Source of the DNA: a bacterium
GTDB taxonomy: Bacteria > Bacillota_I > Bacilli_A > Mycoplasmatales > Mycoplasmoidaceae
Length of the DNA stretch: 12,634 nucleotides
Direction of reading: 5' to 3'
Assembly (NCBI GenBank): GCA_017645255.1
Contig: JAGCPI010000020.1
Coordinates: 1-12,634, forward strand
A model generated the notes under the pieces. The model worked only from the letters and a program-made list of their open reading frames with translations. It had not been told where the DNA came from and did not search any database. Made by a program: the position numbers and the translations under genes. This document shows, piece by piece, positions 1 through 7,795 of the stretch. The stretch's first letter is position 1, and every line of letters starts with the position of its first letter.

Positions 1-1
1 T

Positions 2-2002
2 AATTCAACTGCAACCACCACTAACTACGCTACCATTGATTATGGTCAAAGCGTTAAGTTTAGTGCGAGTGTACAAGGACTTACTTTAAATAGTAATTGA
101 ACTTATACTTGACAATACCTTGATGCAGCATCTGGTAGTTGACAAACCATTACTGGTACCACTCCTAACATTGAAGTAACTGGAACAACTATTACTGCTA
201 CAAGTGCAATTGCTTGTTATCAAACTGGTTCATACCGCATTAAGTTAACTGATGGTAAGAATGCTCCAATTTATTCAGGTATTGTTTCGATTAACGTTAC
301 TGTTCCAGCATTCGAAATTAATGTAACTAATGAAAATACAGGAGTAACTGCTACCACCAATAGTGTTACGTACGATCCAGGAACTCCTGCTCAATTTGGT
401 ATTGTAAGTACTAATTATTGAGCAAGTAGTGAAGGTGCAGCCAATATTAGTGATTTAACTTACTCTTGATATGCTGCGGGTAATTCTACAGCAGTTTACA
501 CTGGAACCACATATGCTACAGCTGGATTACTTGCAAGTGGTAGTTACTATTGTGTAATTACTAACAGTAATGATCCATCATTTAGTGTTACTTCCAATAT
601 TATTGTGGTAAATACTTCTACTGATTTTACGTATAACATGAATATTATTCCTTATTCTACTTACTGAGGAGTTCCAAAGCAAAGCACTTATGGATTTTTA
701 ACCTCTACTGGTGAAGTAAGCAACGTTCAAAAAATTTCTACCAATTCAGATGATACTTCAACTTATTTATATTATGGTGAATCAGTGCAATTGAATAGTC
801 GTGCGCCTTCTTCTTTACTTCAATATTCACAAGCTGTTGGCGGAGCGTGAAAATCTGCCTATCAATATTTTGATCAAGCATCAAATAGTTGACAAACTGT
901 TCCTAGTACAGATGCTGTGAATAATGTAACTAGTATGCGAGCACAAATTGAATGTTTTCAAACTGCAACATATCGACTTAAATATTGAGATTCTACTAAT
1001 CCTAGTTATTCATTTTATTCACCAACTTTAACAGTAAATTTAATTAAACCTAAACTTGATATAACCGTTAGTGATGCTGCAAGTTCAAGTACTCCAAGTA
1101 TTTATCAATCCGGTGGTAAATATGTCTTAAATGTTACTGATAACAATTTCTGGAATCAAAACGTTTCGATGCTACCACAAAACTGAGAAACTGACGCTGG
1201 TTCTGTCCAACAAAATAATCTTACTGATTATACTTTTACATATACGTGATATGAAGTAGGTAATCCAAATTATTTGTCCCAAATTGTTGCTAAAAACACC
1301 GGTACAAATGAAGTTGGTGATACAAGTAATGCAACCTGAACTGCTTGCGATACTTCATACACAATAAATTCTTTAACTTCTAGTGGTAGTTATTATTGTG
1401 TAATTACTAACAACGTTAATTCTAACTTTAGTGTTACTTCAAATATTATTCAAATGAATTTACCTTCTGCTACCATTACTGCTACTCCTACAAGTAGTCA
1501 ATACGGTTTTGTTAATTCGAATGGAGCAAATTCTTCAGTTACTGAAATTAGTAGTGCAAGTGGTAATGATGATGGAATTATTGATTACGGTCAAAGTGTT
1601 ACTTTCAATGCAAGTGTTGATGGAGTAACATTAAATAGTGATTGAACTTACACTTGACAATACTTAGATCCATCTTCTGATAGTTGACAAACTGTAAGTG
1701 GGGCTACAGCTAATGCTGCGATTAGTGGTTCAACTATTTCGTCATTTACTGCAGCTTGTTATAAACCGTATGCATACAGAATTGAATTAACAAATAGTAC
1801 ACTTGATGATTCAATTTATTCGGGTATTATTTTGATTAATACTTATACTCCTAGTTTGCAAATTTCCATTCCAAATGATAATGCAACAACCATTGCATTA
1901 ACTCATAATATTATTTTAAAAGGAAGCGGTCATCAACAACCTATTACTCCGGAAGCTTCTATTGTAAGTAATAATTATGATTACCTAATGTTGGTGATTT
2001 AA
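2..2002 (+). CDS. Ig-like repeat surface protein, 5' end outside window, 3' end cut by frameshift
   Basis: An open frame (with TGA as Trp) runs from the window edge to TAA at 2000-2002, giving 666 visible residues. No start codon or signal peptide is visible because the 5' end is missing. Two kinds of Ig-like beta-sandwich module alternate. Type A contains IDYGQSV, a YTWQYLD..S.SWQT stretch and a late ACY....YRI strand (about 26-310, 750-1065, 1570-1860). Type B contains a YSWY or YTWY strand and a SGSYYCVITN..SFSVTSNII ending (about 368-610, 1100-1455, with a third from about 1900). The protein is rich in Ser, Thr and Asn with few charges, as in secreted adhesins, and no membrane segment is visible. 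The last module is broken at about 1978. I infer an exported surface antigen or adhesin; the binding partner is unknown. The family name is uncertain, but the repeat architecture is clear. Confidence 0.75.
38..147 (+). repeat. surface-protein DNA repeat A, copy 1
   Basis: This 110-base stretch encoding DYGQSVKFSASVQG..NSNWTYTWQYLD..SGSWQT matches 1583-1692 at nucleotide level over the same length with no gap. A diverged part copy (YQYFDQASNSWQT) lies at about 858-900. The copies are in the same frame, so exchange between them would keep the protein open. Confidence 0.75.
536..604 (+). repeat. surface-protein DNA repeat B, copy 1
   Basis: This 69-base stretch encodes the last two strands of the type B module (SGSYYCVITNSNDPSFSVTS and onward). 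It is nearly the same as 1382-1450 at nucleotide level, with equal length. Confidence 0.75.
1382..1450 (+). repeat. surface-protein DNA repeat B, copy 2
   Basis: Second copy of the 69-base type B module end (SGSYYCVITNNVNSNFSVTS and onward), 846 bases downstream of the first copy. A more diverged third version (SGSYYLIITDTND) lies in the frameshifted tail at about 2086-2124. Confidence 0.75.
1583..1692 (+). repeat. surface-protein DNA repeat A, copy 2
   Basis: Second copy of the 110-base type A repeat, 1545 bases downstream of the first and in the same frame. Most differences I can see are scattered single-base changes without indels. Confidence 0.75.
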
Positions 2003-2172
2003 ATGGTCTAGTGTATGCTTGATATCAAACCGGAGGCACTCTTCTTGACTCAGGAGCAAATCTTACTTCTTATCCAATGAATGAAAGTGGCAGTTATTAT
2101 TTAATTATTACTGACACTAATGATTCAGGTTGAAGTCTTCAATCAAATACCGTTGCTTATCCAGCAAACTAA
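1979..2172 (+). pseudogene. displaced C-terminal tail of the Ig-like repeat protein
   Basis: After position 1978 the homology to the type B module continues in the other reading frame: WLPNVGDLNGLVYAWY, then ESGSYYLIITDTND and SNTVAYPAN, ending at TAA 2170-2172. The corresponding place in module B1 (401-422) reads attgtaagtactaattattga, while here (1961-1980) it is attgtaagtaataattatga, so one T is missing. Restoring that base would join the two frames into a protein about 57 residues longer. No start codon or ribosome-binding site precedes this tail, so it is not expected to be translated by itself. It may be a real mutation, a subpopulation variant, or a sequencing error. Confidence 0.7.
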
Positions 2173-2223
2173 AATTTAACAATCTCTAATTACTTAAAAA
2201 ATTAATTATTAAAATAAGTATTT

Positions 2224-2256
2224 AAAAAACTATCTAGTTTAACTAGGTAGTTTTTT
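2224..2256 (+). terminator. intrinsic terminator after the surface protein gene
   Basis: The stem actatctag / ctaggtagt has one G-U pair and a 5-base loop (tttaa), and is flanked by an A-run and followed by six T. It begins about 50 bases after the displaced stop at 2172, which supports the view that the tail was once part of the gene. Confidence 0.85.
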
Positions 2257-2309
2257 ATTTCATCTTAATTAAGTTTTATCTTTAAGTGTATTTAGAATGA
2301 GGAATAAGA

Positions 2310-2395
2310 AAGATAGTAAATTAATACCTAGTCAAAAGTTATTTATGACTAAAAACATGAAATTCATCATTAATTAATTTCATGTTTACTATCTT
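2310..2395. repeat. nested inverted repeats
   Basis: The outer arms aagatagtaaa (2310-2320) and tttactatctt (2385-2395) are perfect 11-base complements. The inner arms aaacatgaaatt (2353-2364) and aatttcatgttt (2376-2387) are perfect 12-base complements. The arms share bases 2385-2387, so the two full stems cannot both close completely, but shortened versions can nest. There is no T-run next to either stem, so a simple terminator is unlikely. Confidence 0.55.
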
Positions 2396-3212
2396 ATAAT
2401 GAGGTTTATTTAAAAAAATATTTAATGATTAAATGACAACTTAAAAAGATTATTTATTAGGTAGATTTTTTTGTTGGTAATATTCAATCCAACTAAAAAT
2501 AAATGCATAGCCAAGATTACATTACAAATTTTGATGTTTAAATACTGAATAGAATAACCATGTTGTCAGTTTAGCATTCGCCTAAATCACAACATAATAT
2601 TCTAACAATTTCAAAAAAGAGATTACTGTTCTTAATAACATTTTTTATGGAATATTTCATTAATGATTGTTACATGATTTTATTAAATCTTGTCATGATG
2701 ATGGTTAATTAAACTCAAATGATTAATAATGATGCCTAATAAAAATTGTCTTTTTCTTGCTAAAAAACTAATTTACCATCTTAATTACAAGACATGTTCA
2801 AATTTGCAGGATGCATAACAAAACTATAAGAATGTAATAATGCTTTGCGAAATATAAACCAAATGGAAAATGAAATCCTGGTGTTTTCTTTCCCAATGAA
2901 AGTAATGCTTTAAAAGTAAGATAAATTGATAAACCGTTTATTTATTAATGCAATTATTAAAATCAAAATTACATTTTTTGCAACTCTTTGAAAGTTATAT
3001 TTATTTTTATTTAATTGCTGTTTCTTTCTTTTAAAGATAATGGTAATAATAACCAATTAAACAAAAAAGATAGAAAAACAAGAGCAATTAAATAATGTTA
3101 AGATTGATGTTATTTACTTCCAGATAAGTAGAATGAAAATATAGTAATAACAAGATATTAGTAAGAAAATTGAGGAAACAAGAAAATAATTATTCAATTA
3201 AAAGTAAGTCAA

Positions 3213-3359
3213 ATGAAGATGGCTAAAATTTGTTTTATTACTTTTATGTTTGTTGCTCCTATCTTTCTAACTGTGGTAGTTTATTTATCTAGGGAACACA
3301 TTCGATTGTTTTATTTAGACGATTATCTAAGAAAAAAGTTTCCTTCATTATTTAAGTAA
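3213..3359 (+). CDS. possible small membrane peptide, 48 aa
   Basis: ATG at 3213 opens a 48-codon frame to TAA at 3357-3359. The product has a short basic start (MKMAK), one hydrophobic segment at about residues 6-25 (ICFITFMFVAPIFLTVVVYL) and a charged, basic C-terminal half ending in LRKKFPSLFK. This layout fits a single-span membrane peptide. I do not recognise it. There is no convincing Shine-Dalgarno sequence just upstream; the nearest purine-rich run (gaggaaa, 3172-3178) is too far away. In AT-rich DNA such hydrophobic short frames arise by chance, so it is only a candidate. A terminator-like hairpin about 100 bases downstream is compatible with transcription on this strand. Confidence 0.25.
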   Translation: MKMAKICFITFMFVAPIFLTVVVYLSREHIRLFYLDDYLRKKFPSLFK

Positions 3360-3491
3360 ATATATTAGTATCAGCAATGCGTTCTATTTGCTGGATGTTA
3401 AGAAAATACTACCATGAACCACCCACGTCAATTATTCTTATTATCTACTTAATTTTAGGAAATAGATTGCAAAAGTGCACTCTATTTTTTT
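3360..3491 (+). ncRNA. candidate structured small RNA ending in a terminator
   Basis: Two stems lie next to each other: tagtat (3366-3371) pairs with atacta (3406-3411) and encloses cagcaa (3372-3377) paired with ttgctg (3388-3393). The left arms are directly adjacent, which gives a near-continuous 12-bp helix. About 50 bases later a terminator-like hairpin follows. No known RNA family is recognised, and the 5' end and promoter are not defined. It could instead be the 3' untranslated part of the short frame at 3213-3359. Confidence 0.2.
3458..3491 (+). terminator. terminator-like hairpin inside the gene-poor stretch
   Basis: aaatagattgc (3460-3470) pairs with gcactctattt (3477-3487) with one mismatch, a 6-base loop and a T-run to 3491. 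Its polarity fits + strand transcription. The only candidate transcripts upstream are the 48-codon frame and the possible small RNA. Confidence 0.55.
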
Positions 3492-3575
3492 AATCCATTT
3501 ATGAATTCTATTTGACAACCTTCTTAATCGTTTCTTCATGGGAGATAAAAATTAATTAATTATAAAAAACTAGTA

Positions 3576-3608
3576 AATAAAAAACTAACTAGAATAATCT
3601 AGTTAGCA
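3576..3608 (-). terminator. intrinsic terminator after dnaB
   Basis: On the minus strand ctaactag (3599-3606) and ctagttag (3585-3592) form a perfect 8-bp stem with a 6-base loop, followed by a run of six T (complement of 3579-3584). It lies about 20 bases after the dnaB stop codon. Confidence 0.8.
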
Positions 3609-3629
3609 TTTATTAATGATGGTTAATAT

Positions 3630-4895
3630 TTATTCATTTAAAGCAGCAAATGGATCATCAACTACATTATCATTTTTATCATCATCTAAGTTAAATTGCA
3701 ATTGTTCGTTTAACTTAAAGATATTCTTGTGTTTTACACTCATGCTATGTTTTTTAAATTTACGCAAGTGATCTAAAACTTTTAGTTCACTATTTAAATT
3801 TAAATTATTAATGGTAGCACAAACTTTTTTAAAATAATTAAGATTTAACTTGCCAATTTCAAACATTGTAAAATCAGCTACCATGTTAATAATGCCATTG
3901 CTTAATTCGTACTTCGTAGCAATGCTATTAACATTTTTTTCTAAAATACTTGACGGAACATCTTTGGTTACGATTTGGAAGAATTGATTAAAGGTATATT
4001 GGTTATATCAATCAAGAATTTGGTCTTGCTTAGTTTGATCAAATTCATTATTAGTAAATAAAGCACTATCACGTAACACAGTTTCATTACGCAAGTTGGA
4101 ATTGATCGCATCTTCTTTTGCTTCCAATACTTTAGTGATATTATTCATGCTATGACTCAAACTTAAGTCTTTCATTTTATTTTGGAAATTAATTAAGTTT
4201 AAGCAATATTCAGATTTTTTATTCTTTTTGCGTTGTAATGAAGTTTTAATGGCATTTAAGATGTCCAAATAGGAATATTGATGGGTTTGAAAGTAAGCTT
4301 CAATGCAAACATGTTCATCTTGACTTAAATCAAGAATCACATTATTACCTAATAAATCACAAAACAATTGGTTGAAATCAAATTGGTATTGTGGAGCATT
4401 AAATTCAAAATTATTATTGTCAATTGCTTGCACTGTATTGGAAATATTGGTGTAAACTCCATTTAAATCAATTGGACTTAAAAATAATAATGTTTTTTCT
4501 AATTCTTCTTGCCCAATCACATTCCTTAATGTTTGCACATAAACTTCATTGGCAAGAAAATCCTTTACACTTAAAGGTTGATTAATGCAATAAATAACTT
4601 CATGGTTAACTTCATCAAAGTAAGAACTAATTAATTGATATTGTTCCAGTTTACTTTTGATTTCATCAAATTGATCAAGATTAACTTGCAAATAATGCAA
4701 AATCCGTTGGTGAGTTTGACTAAAGGTTTCATTGCTGGTCATTCCCATCATGTATTCAGTGTGCAATCATTGGTAAAAAAGCAATGCATCCTTACCTAAA
4801 ATCGGCATGTACAAGTGTGACAAACTAGCAATGTTATTGCACGATGTATCATTAAACATTATTTTATAAGTCGTGTTTTCATCAATTTGGTTCAT
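3630..4895 (-). CDS. dnaB: DnaB/DnaD-family replication initiation protein
   Basis: This 421-residue protein resembles Bacillus subtilis DnaB, the primosome protein that helps load the replicative helicase at the origin (not the helicase itself). The N-terminal part has the LYMPILGKDALLFYQWLHTE stretch (about 28-47) of the winged-helix DnaB N-domain. The C-terminal part at about 310-385 (SNGIINMVADF...GKLNLNYFKKVCATINN) matches the DnaD-like helical domain pattern. The protein ends in an acidic tail (LDDDKNDNVVDDPFAALNE). Two in-frame TGA codons read as Trp (W43 and one near residue 299) join what otherwise looks like three fragments. The start is set by a strong Shine-Dalgarno sequence 7 bases upstream. 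fpg lies upstream on the same strand; in Firmicutes mutM and dnaB are also close, which supports the call. A dnaI helicase-loader gene does not follow. Confidence 0.8.
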
Positions 4896-4902
4896 AATTG
4901 TA

Positions 4903-4910
4903 CCTTCCTT
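4903..4910 (-). promoter_or_regulatory. ribosome-binding site of dnaB
   Basis: On the minus strand aaggaagg lies 7 bases before ATG (4895-4893). It decides the start upstream of the TGA(Trp) codon, so the protein begins MNQIDEN. Confidence 0.8.
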
Positions 4911-4970
4911 TCTTTTTTGTATTTATAAGTATTTATATCTTCGGATAATTATGGGATATAAAAATGCAAA

Positions 4971-4986
4971 TAATCCACAAGGATTA
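4971..4986 (-). terminator. weak hairpin between fpg and dnaB
   Basis: taatcc/ggatta form a 6-bp stem with a 4-base loop, followed on the minus strand by a T-rich tract. It lies 26 bases after the fpg stop. It may act as a leaky terminator or just as an mRNA hairpin; the rest of the 116-base gap shows no clear promoter. Confidence 0.3.
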
Positions 4987-5011
4987 GAGCGTATAAATTA
5001 TATTACTTTTT

Positions 5012-5908
5012 TTAATCGTTATCCTTATCTTTTGTGGATTGCTTTTTCGGATTTTTGGCATCAGGTGGAATAATAACATGTTGACAATGTGGACAAAAAT
5101 AAGTTCCCCGTCCATCAATTTCAGTTTTTTCAATGGGTGTACCACATACATAGCATGGTTTTCCTTGTCGTCCATACACTTTTAATTTGCTTTGGTAATT
5201 ACCGGCATGGTTCTTACTATCATACGCATATGAAGAAACCGTAGTGCCTTTATACTTAATGGCATCACTTAAAATTTCTTTGGTATATTTAACAATATTT
5301 TTATAGTCTTCATCAGTTAATTGATTTGGAAGCAAATATGGACTTAGTTTACATGCAAAGCAAATTTCGCTGGCATAAATATTGCCAATTCCGGCAATAA
5401 TACTTTGGTCCATTAGTAATTGCTTTAAATAAATCTTAGGATGGTGACTAAATTTTTCTTTAAGGTATTGTCAAGTAAATTCACTGCTAAATGGTTCAGG
5501 ACCTAATTTCTTTAAACCTGGGTCATTAACATATCCATTGTTGGTGTAAATGTTGATGGCACCAAATAATCTGGTGTCATAATAACGCATTTCTTCATGA
5601 TTAGGAAAAATTCAATTGATTCAATCTGATTTATTTAGCAATGGATCATCGTGATGATCATAAATAATTTTTCCTTCCATTCTTAAATGCATCACCATTT
5701 GTTTATCATGGGTAAGGAAAAAGATTAAGTATTTTCCATCCCGTTTAATAATGGTGAATTCTTCCCCAATAAAAAATTTTTTAAATTCTTCATCGGTGGC
5801 ATTCTTAATAACTTTATTCCTAATAATTACAACATCAATGATTTTTTTGTTTAAAACATGTTCATTCAAATTATTAATAAAAGTAGTAACTTCTGGTAGT
5901 TCTGGCAT
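5012..5908 (-). CDS. mutM: formamidopyrimidine-DNA glycosylase
   Basis: This is a 298-residue Fpg/MutM, the bifunctional glycosylase/AP lyase that removes 8-oxoguanine and formamidopyrimidines. Visible features: the N-terminus MPELPEV, which supplies the catalytic Pro (after Met removal) and Glu; KRDGKYLIF with the conserved Lys (K59); MHLRMEGK; the helix-two-turn-helix MDQSIIAGIGNIYASE (about 166-181, N176); and a C-terminal zinc finger with C252, C255, C272 and C275 and the conserved Arg 267 in GRGTYFCPHC. It contains in-frame TGA codons read as Trp. It ends with an extra Lys-rich tail after the finger (NPKKQSTKDKDND), making it somewhat longer than the usual 270-280 residues. It diverges from aspS and precedes dnaB on the same strand. 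The start is fixed by the required MPELPEV; aagga lies about 14 bases upstream. Confidence 0.95.
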
Positions 5909-5950
5909 TAGTTAATTATTTTCCTTTCAGGTTGTTAATTAATCAGTATT

Positions 5951-5993
5951 AATTTTATTTGCTTATGAATTAGCAATAATAACAAATAAAATT
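5951..5993. repeat. perfect 11-bp inverted repeat in the fpg/aspS divergent gap
   Basis: aattttatttg (5951-5961) and caaataaaatt (5983-5993) are perfect complements separated by 21 bases. They sit between divergent genes, where an operator or overlapping promoters would lie. The neighbouring aattaat-cagt-attaatt (5937-5954) is a second, smaller palindrome. AT-richness makes chance pairing more likely than usual. Confidence 0.45.
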
Positions 5994-6020
5994 GATATAG
6001 ATACTAGAAAGTGAATTATA
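5992..6020 (+). promoter_or_regulatory. possible aspS promoter
   Basis: ttgata (5992-5997) and attata (6015-6020) are separated by 17 bases and resemble sigma-70 -35 and -10 boxes. Transcription would then begin at or next to the aspS ATG (6026), that is, a leaderless mRNA. This fits the lack of a clear Shine-Dalgarno sequence. The evidence is by eye only. Confidence 0.3.
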
Positions 6021-6025
6021 TAAAA

Positions 6026-7792
6026 ATGGAACGAGTATTAATTAGTGAAATTAATGATAATGATTTAAACAAAAAAATCTTAGTAAAAGGATGAATCAGA
6101 AAAGTGCGCAAATTAGGTAGTCTAATTTTTATGGATATGATTGATCGGTACGATGTTTTACAAGTAGTGGTAAATAAAGACCACAAAGATTTTGATCGAA
6201 TTTTACACTTACCAAAAGAAACTGTCATTGAAGTTACTGGTACGTTACAAGAACGCAAGGATAAAAATCCAAAAATTAAAACTGGTAATTATGAACTTAT
6301 TTTAGATGATTTAGTCATTGATAATATTCCTTCAAAAGAAAGTCCATTAATAATTGCTGATATAACTGATGCTAATGAAGACATTAGATTGCAGTACCGT
6401 TATTTGGACTTACGTAGGCCTAACATGCAACGAATGTTAAAGTTTCGCAGTGATTTTATTTTTGCCATTACTAAATATTTAATTGACCATGGTTTTATTG
6501 AAATTGAAACTCCATGCATTACCAAAATTACTCCCGAAGGAGCTAATGGCTTTATTATTCCATATCGTAAAAAAGCCAACACCTTTTATACTTTAGACCA
6601 ATCTCCCCAAATCTATAAGCAATTATTAATGTTAGCAGGCATGCAACGTTATTTCCAAATTGCTAAATGCTTTAGAGATGAAGACATGCGCTTAGACCGT
6701 CAACCTGAATTTACCCAATTAGACGTGGAAATGTCATTTACTTGTCAAGAAGATGTCTTAAATTTAATTGAAACTATGTTTCATGACATTTTAGGTAAGA
6801 TGGTTAACTTGCCAAATACTCCCTTTATGAAAATTACTTATGATGATGCCATTAGGGATTATGGTAGTGATAAACCAGATTTAAGAGCTGATTATAAGAT
6901 TATTGATTTAACTAAATATTTTAATCACTCAAATGTCAAGGTATTAAAAGCAAGTGAACCTACTACTTTTTTGGAAGGTTGTTTATTTAATAACGTCCAC
7001 CCAAAACCAAATGACATCATGGCATTAATTAAACTTGCTACTGATAAGGGAGCAAAGGGTTTAGCATGAATAGAAATTAAAGACGGTAAAGTAGTACATA
7101 ATAATGCAATTGCAAACAAAGTAGAACCAAAGTTAATGGAAAAAGTAATTGCTGACTTTGAGTTTGATGATGGTTTAATTTTGATGGTTAATGATAGTTG
7201 AGAAGTAGCAAAGAAAGCAATGGGTAATGTTAGATTCCAAGCTTTACGGACTTTTAATTTAGTTAACCCTGATGAACTAAAGTTCTGCTGAGTAGTTGAT
7301 TTCCCATTATTTGAATGGGGCGAAGAAGCCAATCGGTATGTAGCAGCACACCACCCATTTACTAGTCCAAATAAAGAATGAATGAATAGTTTTGAAAAGA
7401 ATTTAAAGATGGCAAAAGCTGATGCTTATGACCTGGTTCTTAATGGTTTTGAAGTTGGGGGTGGTAGCATTCGGATTCATGATAAAGCCGTGCAACACCG
7501 GTTATTTCAAGCTTTAGGAATGAGCGAAGAAGAAATTAAGAGTAAATTTGGTTTCTTACTTGAAGCATTTAATTATGGGGTCCCACCCCATGGTGGAATT
7601 GCGTTAGGTCTTGACCGTCTACTAATGTTATTGTTAAAAGCAGATTCGATTCGGGAAGTAATTGCTTTCCCTAAGAACTCATGGGGTCTAGATTTAATGT
7701 TAGAAGCACCAAACAAACTTACTGATGAAGAATTAAGTAAATATCACGTGAAGAATGTTAATCACGATGATGATCCTACTCCACGTCACTAA
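6026..7792 (+). CDS. aspS: aspartyl-tRNA synthetase
   Basis: This 588-residue class IIb synthetase charges tRNA-Asp in the cytoplasm. An N-terminal OB-fold anticodon-binding domain (about 15-105) is followed by the catalytic domain. Visible there are QYRYLDLRR (about 123-131), the substrate region [12 protein letters not shown] (about 191-202), motif 2 [20 protein letters not shown] (about 216-235), the GAD-like bacterial insertion, [18 protein letters not shown] (468-485) and motif 3 GGIALGLDR (523-531, ATP-binding Arg). Length fits bacterial AspRS. Several in-frame TGA codons read as Trp, alongside TGG. ATG at 6026 is chosen because [10 protein letters not shown] aligns with the family start and no other ATG precedes the first TGA at about 6092. 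There is no clear Shine-Dalgarno sequence. It is the first gene of the aspS-der-gpsA unit. Confidence 0.95.
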
Positions 7793-7795
7793 AAA

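Larger units (their letters stand above)
2257..3575. other. gene-poor stretch of about 1.3 kb
   Basis: I see no recognisable protein gene here; stops are dense in all frames even with TGA read as Trp. No tRNA, rRNA, tmRNA or RNase P core motifs were found by eye. The stretch holds an inverted-repeat cluster at 2310-2395, a short open frame at 3213-3359, and a hairpin series ending in a terminator-like structure at 3458-3491. It may be decayed coding sequence, a site for small RNAs, or spacer between the surface protein gene and the dnaB-fpg unit. Confidence 0.6.

Noticed and set aside
38..1692. CRISPR-like or tandem repeat array
   Set aside because: The repeats are long, coding, few and widely spaced; they are protein module duplications.
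1970..1985. programmed -1 ribosomal frameshift in the surface protein
   Set aside because: No slippery heptamer or downstream pseudoknot is visible; comparison with the other module copy indicates a simple base loss.
2453..2523. minus-strand fragment reading FIFSWIEYYQQKNLPNK, looking a little like a transposase end
   Set aside because: Too short and interrupted by stops on both sides; no catalytic motif nearby, so a transposon remnant cannot be supported.
2422..2577. 51-codon open frame on the - strand in the gene-poor region (with TGA as Trp)
   Set aside because: Hydrophobic AT-rich composition expected by chance, no ribosome-binding site and no motif.
4873..5073. 66-codon open frame on the + strand
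   Set aside because: It runs antisense over the dnaB start, the intergenic gap and the fpg 3' end; no ribosome-binding site or family match.
4984..5175. 63-codon open frame on the - strand
   Set aside because: Out-of-frame shadow of the well-supported fpg gene.
5909..6025. T-box riboswitch upstream of aspS
   Set aside because: The leader is too short and has neither the T-box sequence nor a terminator/antiterminator pair.
6016..6582. open frames on the - strand (6016-6258 and 6400-6582)
   Set aside because: Antisense shadows of aspS, whose motifs are intact.
6925..7332. 135-codon open frame on the - strand
   Set aside because: Antisense to the aspS catalytic domain; Ser/Leu-rich composition typical of a shadow frame.
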